Assembly (NCBI RefSeq): GCF_007981265.1
Contig: NZ_CP034363.1
Coordinates: 2,666,001-2,730,000, forward strand
Direction: 5' to 3'
Length of the DNA stretch: 64,000 bases
Source of the DNA: Pantoea sp. CCBC3-3-1
GTDB taxonomy: Bacteria; Pseudomonadota; Gammaproteobacteria; Enterobacterales; Enterobacteriaceae
The position numbers and the translations under genes were made by a program. Under the pieces are notes generated by a model, which did no database searches, was not told where the DNA came from, and saw only the letters and a list, made by a program, of their open reading frames with translations. Positions within the stretch are counted from its first letter, which is position 1, and each line of letters starts with the position of its first letter. Of the stretch, positions 18,701 through 26,738 are shown in pieces.

Positions 18701-20191
18701 ATGGCAATATCCCCAGATATCAAAGCCAGCAACCGCTATGTCATTTCCATCACGCTGGTAGCAACATTAGGCGGATTATTATTCGGTTATGATACCGCCG
18801 TTATCTCCGGTACGGTTTCATCGCTCGATGCAGTGTTTATTTCTCCAAGGGGGCTGAGTGAATCAGCAGCGAACTCTCTGCTCGGCTTTTGCGTTGCCAG
18901 CGCGCTGATTGGCTGTATTATCGGCGGGGCCTGCGGCGGGCCGCTGAGCGCACGCTTCGGCCGTAAAAAAACGCTGATTGTCGCGGCCGTGCTTTTCTTC
19001 CTGTCCGCTGTGGGATCGGCTTTCCCCGAGCTGGGTCACCGCTCCGTAGATGCAGATAACGGCGTTCCCTGGTATCTTTCCGGCTATCTCAGCGAATTTG
19101 TTATTTATCGTATCATCGGCGGTATCGGCGTTGGACTGGCATCAATGGTTTCGCCTATGTATATTGCTGAAATAACGCCGGCAAAAATTCGTGGCAGAAT
19201 GGTGGCTTGTAATCAGTTCGCTATTATTTTAGGCCAGCTGCTGGTCTACTGCGTTAATTATGGCATTGCGTTATCGGGAAGTGAAACCTGGCTTAATACG
19301 ATGGGCTGGCGCTTTATGTTTCTTTCCGGCGCCGTGCCGTCGCTCCTTTTCTTTGTATTGCTGTTTGCCGTACCGGAAAGCCCTCGCTGGCTGGCAACAA
19401 AAGGATTGACCATAAAAGCAGCTGAAATTTTGGAAAAACTTGTTGGCAAAGCGCAGAGCGTGATTGAATTACGCAATATAACGCAGTCAGTGAATAATAA
19501 AAACGCCTCGCACTCTCTGTTCTCTTTTGGGATGGGTATCATTGTTATCGGTATTTTCTTGTCAGTATTCCAGCAGTTCGTGGGCATTAACGTGGTACTT
19601 TATTACGCGCCAGAAGTGTTCCGCTCAATAGGATCCAGTACAGACGTTGCGCTGCTGCAAACCATCATTGTTGGGGTAATTAATTTAATCTTTACCACTA
19701 TTGCTATTATGACTGTCGATAATTTTGGCCGCAAACCGCTGCAAATTATCGGCGCATTAGGCATGGCGATAGGGATGTTCACGCTCGGCACTGCGTTTTA
19801 CAGCAAGCTTTCTGGCGTTGTCGCATTGGGCGCAATGCTGTTTTACGTCGCCTCATTTGCCATTTCATGGGGGCCAGTATGCTGGGTATTACTGGCAGAA
19901 ATTTTTCCAAACCGTATTCGCAGTAAGGCAATGTCAATAGCGGTTGCCGCTCAGTGGATTGCAAATTATCTGGTCTCCTGGACTTTCCCGATGATGGACA
20001 AAAATAGCTACCTGAATGCGCACTTCAATAATGGCTTTGCTTACTGGCTGTATGGCGTAATGGGCCTGATGGCCGCACTGTTTATGTGGAAATTTGTGCC
20101 GGAAACGAAAGGGAAATCGCTGGAAGAGCTGGAAGAGCAATGGCAAAAACCCGCGCCGGAACGCCTTAGCGAGGCCACCGTGAAAGATTAA
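18701..20191 (+). CDS. xylE: XylE, D-xylose:proton symporter
   Basis: A 496-residue 12-TM MFS sugar porter very close to E. coli XylE. Seen: GGLLFGYDTAVISG in TM1, RFGRKKT (motif A), PESPRWL after TM6, QQFVGINVVLYYAPEVF in TM7 and VPETKGKSLEEL at the C-terminal end. It couples D-xylose uptake to proton influx and feeds XylA/XylB. In E. coli xylE is remote from xylAB; here it sits divergently beside xylA, where E. coli has xylFGH. AGAGG precedes the ATG. Confidence 0.95.
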   Translation: MAISPDIKASNRYVISITLVATLGGLLFGYDTAVISGTVSSLDAVFISPRGLSESAANSLLGFCVASALIGCIIGGACGGPLSARFGRKKTLIVAAVLFFLSAVGSAFPELGHRSVDADNGVPWYLSGYLSEFVIYRIIGGIGVGLASMVSPMYIAEITPAKIRGRMVACNQFAIILGQLLVYCVNYGIALSGSETWLNTMGWRFMFLSGAVPSLLFFVLLFAVPESPRWLATKGLTIKAAEILEKLVGKAQSVIELRNITQSVNNKNASHSLFSFGMGIIVIGIFLSVFQQFVGINVVLYYAPEVFRSIGSSTDVALLQTIIVGVINLIFTTIAIMTVDNFGRKPLQIIGALGMAIGMFTLGTAFYSKLSGVVALGAMLFYVASFAISWGPVCWVLLAEIFPNRIRSKAMSIAVAAQWIANYLVSWTFPMMDKNSYLNAHFNNGFAYWLYGVMGLMAALFMWKFVPETKGKSLEELEEQWQKPAPERLSEATVKD

Positions 20192-20220
20192 TATTTATCA
20201 GGGTAGTGTCCGGTCAAATC

Positions 20221-20249
20221 GCCGGGGCCATGCATGAATGGGCCCCGGC
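20221..20249. terminator. GC-rich hairpin between convergent genes
   Basis: A 9-bp perfect stem (GCCGGGGCC, 20221-20229, and GGCCCCGGC, 20241-20249) lies between xylE and the convergent small gene. It has no clear U run; probably a bidirectional terminator. Confidence 0.55.
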
Positions 20250-20255
20250 ATCAGG

Positions 20256-20456
20256 CTAATCCTTTTCGTAAGGATCCTGTTTGTCGTCTTCACTGTCATC
20301 CCGGTGGCGAGGGATTTCTCCATGCTGATCGGGAGCGTCCTTCGCCGGATGGTCGTCTTCTTCATAAGGATTTCCCGCCGAAGGTGCCGCCTCCGGCAAG
20401 CCTTTATGTACATCACCCTCTTCTTTACGTTTTTCGTTTGCTTTTTTTTCTGACAT
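20256..20456 (-). CDS. Small highly charged, probably disordered protein
   Basis: A 66-residue protein made almost entirely of charged and small residues (opens MSEKKANEKRKEEGD and ends DDKQDPYEKD), with no hydrophobic core or signal peptide. A strong ribosome-binding site (AGGAGAGGAAG just before ATG 20456) and a terminator-like hairpin after the stop argue that it is expressed. Such proteins in enterobacteria are often stress-induced, but I recognise no family and assign no function. Confidence 0.65.
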   Translation of the reverse strand: MSEKKANEKRKEEGDVHKGLPEAAPSAGNPYEEDDHPAKDAPDQHGEIPRHRDDSEDDKQDPYEKD

Positions 20457-20749
20457 CTTCCTCTCCTTTTATTTCCAGTCTGTTAAGTGTAGTTGAGGAA
20501 TTTTTAAGCCGTAAAATAGCCAACATGCTGTTATCAGCTCTGCTCACGTTTGATTTTCAGCGCAGGTCATTAAAAACGCGTGAGTGATGCAAAACCCACT
20601 ATCTGTAACACATTAATAATAAAGCTTTAATTTATTAATTCTATAATATTGCTTTGTACAATCTGAAAAAAGCTGTACAAGTATAAGAAACATGCTTCAC
20701 CGGGCCTTATACGCGCCCGGACAACTTTTGATCAGCAGAGGAATGACGC

Positions 20750-20995
20750 ATGCAGCAGAATGGATATCATGCCTTATCGGTTAACAAGATGGCCCATTAC
20801 TTTAGCAGCGCTTCCCTTCCTTCTCAGCAGGAAACGTTGGGGAGTATCGTTGTTGAAATTTTGCGAGCAGGAAAGTACCTCAACCTTAAATCTGTCTGCA
20901 CTAAACTTTTGCGTCGTCTGGAAGTTGCCCGCAGTGCAGAAGAAGAGAAACATTACCAGGAGCTGATTCGCCTGTTATTTACGCAATATGCGTAA
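20750..20995 (+). CDS. AriR/YmgB-family two-component connector-like protein
   Basis: An 81-residue, mostly helical protein whose arrangement (a MAHYFSSAS segment, then a SQQETLGSIVVEIL helix, then a NLKSVCTKLLRRLE helix and a C-terminal amphipathic helix) parallels E. coli AriR (YmgB). That family includes biofilm and acid-resistance regulators that act as connectors to the Rcs phosphorelay. GAGGAA precedes the ATG by 8 nt. It stands alone with its own spacer. The precise orthologue (AriR, YmgC or YcgZ) cannot be told from sequence reading. Confidence 0.7.
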   Translation: MQQNGYHALSVNKMAHYFSSASLPSQQETLGSIVVEILRAGKYLNLKSVCTKLLRRLEVARSAEEEKHYQELIRLLFTQYA

Positions 20996-21175
20996 AACTA
21001 TTTGCCCCGCGGCTGGCAGGTGCCGGAGTCACTGGGTGATCAACCACTATCCTCGTAAGCAGAGCTCCCCGGCGCTGATGTCAGCGAAATCGCAGCGATG
21101 CGGTGCATTTAACATTTTTTCTGCCGTTGTATAAACTTAGTAACTTTCTGAATCTGTATATCGCAGGGAGTTATT

Positions 21176-21565
21176 ATGATTGATCATCTGGACCACCTTG
21201 TACTGACGACACGCGACATCGCTTCATGCACGGATTTCTATACGCGCATCCTGGGTATGGAGAGAATCGGCTTTGGCGAAAATCGCCAGTCCTTCATGTT
21301 TGGCTCGCAAAAAATTAATATTCATGAATACGGGAAAGAAATTAATCCGAAGGCGCACCTGCCCGTTCCCGGTTCGCTGGATCTGTGCTTTATCTGCTCT
21401 CAGCCGCTTGAAGCGGTCATCGCTCACCTGAAAGCGACAAATACTGACATCATTGAAGGCCCGGTTAAGCGTACTGGTGCCCGGGGCAACATCACCTCTG
21501 TTTATGTGCGAGATCCTGATTTAAATCTAATAGAATTGTCACGTTACGATGAACAGCAGTCTTAA
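21176..21565 (+). CDS. VOC (glyoxalase/dioxygenase fold) family protein
   Basis: A 129-residue protein with the paired beta-alpha-beta-beta-beta modules of the vicinal-oxygen-chelate fold. The first module starts DHLVLTTRD and the second includes YVRDPDLNLIELSRY. Likely metal ligands are H7, a mid-chain histidine in INIHEYG, and the glutamate of LIELS. Family members include glyoxalases, fosfomycin-resistance enzymes and dioxygenases; nothing here fixes the substrate. CAGGGAG lies upstream of the ATG. Confidence 0.8.
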   Translation: MIDHLDHLVLTTRDIASCTDFYTRILGMERIGFGENRQSFMFGSQKINIHEYGKEINPKAHLPVPGSLDLCFICSQPLEAVIAHLKATNTDIIEGPVKRTGARGNITSVYVRDPDLNLIELSRYDEQQS

Positions 21566-21612
21566 CAGAGGCCGGGGAGCATAATTTTTTACCGCTTCTA
21601 TTCCCAGAGCGC

Positions 21613-21639
21613 TAAGGTTACGCTCAGGCAAGCCGATAA
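21613..21639 (+). promoter_or_regulatory. FliA (sigma-28) promoter of the chemoreceptor gene
   Basis: TAAGGTTA (21613-21620), an 11-nt spacer, then GCCGATAA (21632-21639). The -10 element is exact for flagellar class 3 promoters and the spacing is right. Transcription should start near 21645-21647. Confidence 0.85.
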
Positions 21640-21693
21640 CCTCAACCTGGAGGCAGTATTGCCTTATTAAGCTTAAACTCTCTCAGGTTGAGG
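21640..21693 (+). promoter_or_regulatory. Inverted repeat covering the chemoreceptor Shine-Dalgarno
   Basis: CCTCAACCTG (21640-21649) is the exact complement of CAGGTTGAGG (21684-21693). The right arm contains the ribosome-binding GAGG just before ATG 21699. The left arm starts right at the end of the FliA -10, so FliA-initiated RNA would lack much of it while read-through RNA would carry the full hairpin. Confidence 0.7.
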
Positions 21694-21698
21694 TGTGC

Positions 21699-23345
21699 AT
21701 GAACATTACGCAGCGTCTTTTTTTAACATTTGCTATGCTGGCCCTGGCGTTATGCAGCCTGGCCTTTGTTTCGTTCTCGATCATATCCGGCTTTCAGTCG
21801 CGATTTGAATACGTGCAAAACAATACTATCCCAAGCATTAAGGATCTTAACAAATCAATCAGTGCAGCCAGCAGTCTGGGCATCTTGCTTTATAAACATC
21901 AGTCCGTAATTAATGATGAAAAATTCCCCGAAGCTGAACAGAATATTAATAACGTTCTGGACGAGTTAAAGAAACTCACTGATTATTATAAAAATAATGA
22001 TATTTCCAGTGAGGAAGACAGCCAAATCACTAATCAGGTTTATCAGGATATTGATGCCGTTCGTGCCGCGCTGCCTGCGTTTTTAGAGGCGTCACGTGCT
22101 CATAATCATGCTTTGACAATAGCCCTGCTTCAGGGCGATACCGGCATCGGCAAGGCCGGCAGAAAACTGGCAGCCGACTTAAATAAACAGATTGAATTGA
22201 ATATCGAAATTGGTAACGCGCTGAAAGGTCAGAACCAGGAGATTTATACCAAAACCATCTGGATTATGTCCGTCAGTGTGGCATTCATTATTATTTTATT
22301 AAGCTTCTTTGCGATTAGAACCATTACCACCATCAGGAAAAGCTTAATTAATATTGAAAATACCATGCTAGAGGTGAGCAGTAGTCTTGATTTGACCCGG
22401 CGGGCTGATGACACTAAACAGGATGAGATCGGTAAAACCGCATCTGCTTTTAATAAGCTCCTTGGCAAATTTTCTGAGACATTATCATCCGTTAACAGCT
22501 CTGCTTTGTCGGTCAGTACCGGCTCATCGCAGATTGCTGCGGGTAACGAAGACCTCTCTTCACGTACTGAAGAACAGGCTGCCTCGCTTGAACAGACGGC
22601 TGCCAGCATGGCGGCACTCAGTGAGACGGTTAAAAGCAACTCGCTCAGCGCAGATGAAGCCAGCACGCTGGCTAATACCGCCAATAATCTTTCCGTTGAG
22701 AATGGTGCCTCCGTTAAGGCGATGCTGCTGACGATGAACGATATCCGTACAAGTTCAGGCCAGATTTCGGAAATTACCGGCCTGATTGAGAGTATTGCCT
22801 TCCAGACCAATATCCTGGCGCTTAACGCTGCGGTTGAAGCCGCAAGGGCCGGTGAGCACGGACGTGGCTTTGCCGTTGTCGCCAGCGAAGTACGCAACCT
22901 GGCACAGCGCTCTTCCTCTGCCGCCCGTGAGATTAAAGGATTGATCACCACCTCTGTACAGCATGTAGAGAACGGCACGGCTCAGGCTGCTAACGTGGGT
23001 GAGAACTCGGAAAAAGTAACCGAATCCATTAAGCAGGTAGCAACGATTGTGAACGAAATAGCCAGTTCTGCTACCGAGCAGAGCCGTGGCATTGAACAGG
23101 TGCATCAGGCTATTGGTCAGATGGATGAAGTGACCCAGCAGAACGCCGCGCTGGTTGAAGAGGCTTCTTCCGCTTCTCATTCACTCCAGAATCAGGCCGA
23201 AAATCTCAGTAAGCTGGTGTCATCGTTTAAATTGATGTCTGAAGTATATGGTAATCATCAGGCTGAAAAAATCGTTAAGCAGCCGGTAAAACGTCCGGCA
23301 AAACCAGTTATCTCGACACAGGATGAAAGCTGGGAAAGTTTCTAA
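21699..23345 (+). CDS. Methyl-accepting chemotaxis protein
   Basis: A 548-residue chemoreceptor. TM1 is at about 7-30, the periplasmic helical ligand domain at about 31-188, TM2 at about 190-210, then HAMP (about 212-265) and a long signalling hairpin with the conserved tip (ESIAFQTNILALNAAVEAAR). The C terminus ends in a WESF motif, a CheR/CheB-tethering pentapeptide like the NWETF of Tar/Tsr, so it should act as a high-abundance receptor. The ligand is unknown. ATG 21699 is preferred over GTG 21693 because of Shine-Dalgarno spacing. It is driven by a FliA promoter. Confidence 0.93.
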   Translation: MNITQRLFLTFAMLALALCSLAFVSFSIISGFQSRFEYVQNNTIPSIKDLNKSISAASSLGILLYKHQSVINDEKFPEAEQNINNVLDELKKLTDYYKNNDISSEEDSQITNQVYQDIDAVRAALPAFLEASRAHNHALTIALLQGDTGIGKAGRKLAADLNKQIELNIEIGNALKGQNQEIYTKTIWIMSVSVAFIIILLSFFAIRTITTIRKSLINIENTMLEVSSSLDLTRRADDTKQDEIGKTASAFNKLLGKFSETLSSVNSSALSVSTGSSQIAAGNEDLSSRTEEQAASLEQTAASMAALSETVKSNSLSADEASTLANTANNLSVENGASVKAMLLTMNDIRTSSGQISEITGLIESIAFQTNILALNAAVEAARAGEHGRGFAVVASEVRNLAQRSSSAAREIKGLITTSVQHVENGTAQAANVGENSEKVTESIKQVATIVNEIASSATEQSRGIEQVHQAIGQMDEVTQQNAALVEEASSASHSLQNQAENLSKLVSSFKLMSEVYGNHQAEKIVKQPVKRPAKPVISTQDESWESF

Positions 23346-23350
23346 TCGGT

Positions 23351-23390
23351 AAAAAAGGTGCTGTTTACCCGGTTGTAATCAGCACCTTTT
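23351..23390. terminator. Bidirectional terminator after the chemoreceptor
   Basis: AAAAGGTGCTG pairs with CAGCACCTTTT across a 16-nt loop, with A and U runs on both sides. It serves the chemoreceptor and the convergent OB-fold gene. Confidence 0.85.
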
Positions 23391-23396
23391 ACTCAA

Positions 23397-23870
23397 TTAA
23401 TTAAAAGTACAATCGCGTCCTGAGGGTGCACCAATAATCCGGGACATTTTTTCACAGACAATAACAACCTGGTTTCCCTTCTTCAGCGACATAGCGGCGG
23501 CTTTTTGGGAGTCTTTCATTTCCATTCGCGCAGCCATAAACTGGTTATCCGTTTTAAGACTGATAATAATGGAATTGGTAAAATCCTTGTCAATCGACTG
23601 CACAATCCCTGTTACCGCAACCCGCTTGCCTTTAAGCGCTTCATCCGTTGCCACTTCATTCTCTTCATAAGCATTGAACAGCTTACGAGCGGTAGTTTCA
23701 TAAACCGGTTTTTGTGGTGCCGATGTGGCTTCAGCTTGAGCCGCTGAGTTTGATGAGGTTGCCTGAGAGGTGCTGCCTGATGATGAAGCATTTTCATCTT
23801 TACCAACAAAGAAGCCAATTAAAATTAATGCGACAACGACGTAAAAAACCCACCTAAAAAACTTTTTCAT
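23397..23870 (-). CDS. Membrane-anchored OB-fold protein (tRNA_anti-like)
   Basis: A 157-residue protein with one N-terminal TM helix (about 5-22), a serine/alanine/threonine-rich linker (about 27-55), and a C-terminal OB-fold-like domain (about 58-157: ARKLFNAYEENEVATDEALKGKRVAVTGIV and a terminal cysteine pair). Such OB_tRNA_anti-like proteins are common in phage and bacterial genomes as envelope-associated proteins of unknown role. It is convergent with the chemoreceptor and has its own short 5' region. Confidence 0.65.
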   Translation of the reverse strand: MKKFFRWVFYVVVALILIGFFVGKDENASSSGSTSQATSSNSAAQAEATSAPQKPVYETTARKLFNAYEENEVATDEALKGKRVAVTGIVQSIDKDFTNSIIISLKTDNQFMAARMEMKDSQKAAAMSLKKGNQVVIVCEKMSRIIGAPSGRDCTFN

Positions 23871-24279
23871 GGATATCCTTATTTAATCCTAAACAGAGCT
23901 TTTAAACTTTAATTTTCCCTTACAGGGCATGACATCAACACCACAGTGAGAGCTACATACTTTCCCTGAAATGCTAATTTTCTATCCGGAATGCTGATAA
24001 GTGACCAGCTTCCCTGATTTTTTAATCCGGCAGCTTCTTCTCCGCTCGGGCAAAAAACCGGATACGGATTCAAAGCGTTGTAATGTTATGATTTCACTGG
24101 ATATCAAACATTGATCGATGTAACAAAAGCCATAAACAATCAGTTTTCCGGCTATTAGTTTGCCCTTTTTTTGTTTATTAATTTTCTGGCTTACGTTATT
24201 CATCGCACTGGTCAGGAAATTTTTGGATTTTATCGGCAGGTTTTTACAGTTCATCTAATCACCATTGTGAGGTTAATGA

Positions 24280-24551
24280 AATGTTAAAATTGCTTACCGC
24301 AAGGCGAAGGCGATAAAGTGCGGCCTGGATAAACGGCACAACATCCCGTGGCTGTGCCTGGTAAACAGAAACAAGCAGCTTTTATCAAAAATCCTCACGG
24401 GTCGTCTCGAACAGAAATATGAATTTTTATCTGGTTGAAACGTCACCTGGTACAGGCGCTTGCGGAACGCTGGCTGAATGAATTTAATAGCGAGACGCTT
24501 AATATCGCTGCTCGCGCTCCGGGAAAGACGCAACATCATGAAATTCATTAA
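24280..24551 (+). pseudogene. Decayed reading frame, about 90 codons, one frameshift
   Basis: Frame 24280-24438 (AYRKAKAIKCGLDKRHNIPW..., ending in EQKYEFLSG) has no start codon. The next frame (24432-24551, WLKRHLVQALAERWLNEFN...) continues with protein-like amphipathic composition to a stop at 24549-24551. A single-base shift near 24432 joins them. It looks like the 3' remnant of a lost gene; the family is not recognised. Confidence 0.35.
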
Positions 24552-24833
24552 TATTTTAAAATATGATCGCCATCACATAATTTCCTGCACCTAAGTTAAT
24601 TCTTAAAGCAGCAGTTAACCATGACTTTACCTTAAATGCATCGATATAATTAATCGTAAAATTTATAAATGACAAATTGAATTTATCGTCCCGAACCATT
24701 TTACTTTAAATATAATTATTTCTTTTATTAAAAAATGGTTAATAGTATAAATCAACCTCAGGCTTGTTTAACAAACCTCAATACCAGCGGCAATTAAAAA
24801 CAACACATATAACACTCATCAATGTGAATGGGT

Positions 24834-24855
24834 TTTAAAACAGCCCTGTTTTAAA
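24834..24855. promoter_or_regulatory. Perfect 22-bp palindrome upstream of the frameshifted gene
   Basis: TTTAAAACAG-CC-CTGTTTTAAA is a perfect dyad, 88 bp before the ATG at 24944. The size and symmetry suit a dimeric repressor or activator site. Confidence 0.5.
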
Positions 24856-24943
24856 TTAAACATTTTGTTGTCTCAACTGGATGCTTTGCGATCGTAACTT
24901 CATGTTAAAAATCAGCAAACCACTCAATCCCCGGAGGCGTATT

Positions 24944-25680
24944 ATGGCCACGTTAATCACTCTTAACGTCACTAACATGAACAAAATGGATAAAGATATA
25001 TTTATCTTTCAAGAGCCTTCTTTATATGAAGGAGGCGAAACTCCGTTTGTTAATAGCATTTACACCGACAAACTTTATAACGATCAAACATTAACGTTCA
25101 GAATATATGTGCAGTATTATGGTGGCGTGCAAGAAAACAAATCAGAACCAAAAATAAATGAACCCTCAGGCGAAAGATCGGCTATAAAAATTGTTGAGCT
25201 TACGCCTAATAACAACGAGGAAGTAAATAACTCTATCAATATGGTGATGGATGATGAGGAAAACTGGTATTTAGAAAACGCTATTTATGACCCAGAAACA
25301 CAAGCGGGTGCATTTAGAATATCGACGCCGACATATGGGTCTTTCGATAAAGTTTTCTATGCTGGTTCAGCCGTAAGGGCTTCCAGTGGTGAAGTTATTA
25401 TGTCAAATTTCATCGAAGCAAGCCCTAACAGCAACATGGATTTTCAACCTCAGCTTAAATTCTATGTTCAGGTTGGGAGTTATGAAGCTGGAAATGTAAT
25501 GGATTTCACAACATCTTCAAAAATGCAGGATTTTGTGATGCATCTAAGGGAGATTATACATTCAATGTTATCTATACAGACAAAGGTGAATGGGAAGTGA
25601 CAGCAGATGAAAAAACCTTTGAACTAACAGAAGGTGAGGCTGGTAGTATTAAGATAGAAAAATCCCTCACAGCAGCCTAA
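24944..25680 (+). pseudogene. Unrecognised beta-rich protein gene with a frameshift near its 3' end
   Basis: GGAGG six nt before ATG 24944 opens a 218-codon frame (MATLITLNVTNMNKMD...) that runs out of register near 25520 and stops at 25600. The -1 frame then continues with coherent coding (NAGFCDASKGDYTF, then YTDKGEWEVTADEKTFELTE) to TAA 25678-25680. Adding one A to the five-A run near 25520 fuses them into a 245-residue protein (SSK-NAGFCDASKGDY). The predicted product is soluble, acidic and strand-rich; I recognise no family. Inactivated gene, assembly error or slippage cannot be separated here. A terminator follows. Confidence 0.65.
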
Positions 25681-25713
25681 AGGTGCCACGCACAGTAAAA
25701 ATATAATTAATTT

Positions 25714-25749
25714 ACGGCTTAGCTAAAGGAATGCTGAGCCGTATTTTTA
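25714..25749 (+). terminator. Terminator after the frameshifted gene
   Basis: ACGGCT-T-AGC (25714-25723) pairs with GCT-G-AGCCGT (25733-25742), then ATTTTT. Confidence 0.8.
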
Positions 25750-26001
25750 ACCTTTATCTTTTATTAAGACGGGTTGAAGATTTTAAATACCCCCCCTTCT
25801 CATCACCCCGAACTTTATTTCTGTCACTTTTCGCTAAATTAATTACCAGCTAAAAAGTGGAAAATGGTAACACAAAAAATATTGGCACCGATTTATATAT
25901 TCAGGGGGTTTAAATGCTTTATGCCGTCCATTTTTTGATAATCCCGCCTGCCTTGAGATACGTATTAACGACGGAGCGTGCAAGAGGCCGTCACCAATCC
26001 A

Positions 26002-26019
26002 AAAAAAAGACCAAAGACG
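26002..26019. repeat. attL core of the prophage
   Basis: AAAAAAAGACCAAAGACG, identical to 58298-58315. This copy lacks the second half of the sdsR terminator, which is kept at the right copy, so the pair marks the two ends of the integrated element. Confidence 0.88.
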
Positions 26020-26112
26020 TTTTTAGTTATTTAAAATCATAGTGTTACAGTAACAAATGGCGACAATATGGCTACAGGTGCTTCAACACAATCTACTAAA
26101 CACCTGTAACTA

Positions 26113-26670
26113 TCAATCCCTGTACCATTCGCGAAAGTATGTGGAAAAGCGATGATTGAAGCCATCGATATGTGAGCTAAGCTTATAATGATTATGGTTT
26201 GTCTTTATTTCAAAAAAATATCGAGACCTGTCAACATATCCCTTTACAGATACATATAATGTCGCCACGGTCTTGACGTGTAGTAAATGATAAGCATCTC
26301 GCAGATATGAAACTTCGTAGCTCTGTTCATCTAAAGCCGGACTCCAAATATAATCCACATCAATTTCTTTCATGAGGCCAATATTTCGAAGTAAAAAATT
26401 CGGATGTGGGATACTCTTAGTGACTGTCAGAGATCTTATAATAGCAGCAGTGGAACTTGGATTGTAAAAAGCCAACTTGATTACAAAATTATCATCAAGC
26501 TGTTTACACTCAATAAAATCGAGGTTAGTTGAACTAATCCTATGGTTATGAGAATTCAACAAATAGCTCTTTCTTTGCAGCCTGCTGTTTTTAATGTGTA
26601 TTGTTATCATGAATAACGACACTAGTGTGTTTACAACCAATAGGATGTCTTTAATAAATTCGAACGACAT
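26113..26670 (-). CDS. Single-TM cargo protein beside attL
   Basis: A 185-residue protein with an N-terminal TM helix (about 7-25, DILLVVNTLVSLFMITIHI) and a soluble domain rich in beta-strand-like segments. GC is low and codon use differs from the phage structural genes. It lies between attL and cI, transcribed in the same direction as cI, so it could be expressed in the lysogen. The family is not recognised; by position it may be a lysogenic-conversion or exclusion gene. Confidence 0.6.
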   Translation of the reverse strand: MSFEFIKDILLVVNTLVSLFMITIHIKNSRLQRKSYLLNSHNHRISSTNLDFIECKQLDDNFVIKLAFYNPSSTAAIIRSLTVTKSIPHPNFLLRNIGLMKEIDVDYIWSPALDEQSYEVSYLRDAYHLLHVKTVATLYVSVKGYVDRSRYFFEIKTNHNHYKLSSHIDGFNHRFSTYFREWYRD

Positions 26671-26738
26671 ATTATATCCTTACGCATCATATCCTTGGCT
26701 TGAGAAAGCTCACGCACAAAAATCATCTAATGCTTTTT

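Larger units (their letters stand above)
23871..24943. other. AT-rich accessory stretch without an intact gene
   Basis: Roughly 1.07 kb of low GC without a convincing intact gene. It contains a decayed reading frame (24280-24551), a widely spaced AACCATTTT/AAAATGGTT inverted repeat (24694-24702 and 24732-24740) and a perfect palindrome (24834-24855). Two minus-strand frames at 23982-24254 and 24294-24548 lack ribosome-binding sites and recognisable features. Confidence 0.6.

Noticed and set aside
20234..20587. Plus-strand frames opposite the small charged-protein gene
   Set aside because: The minus-strand frame has the strong ribosome-binding site and terminator; the plus frames have neither.
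22244..22978. 244-codon minus-strand frame inside the chemoreceptor gene
   Set aside because: Serine/leucine/alanine-rich antisense of the signalling coiled coil, with no independent start signal.
23982..24548. Two minus-strand frames of 90 and 84 codons in the AT-rich gap
   Set aside because: No Shine-Dalgarno, no domain, and the plus strand carries a better (decayed) coding signal over part of the interval.
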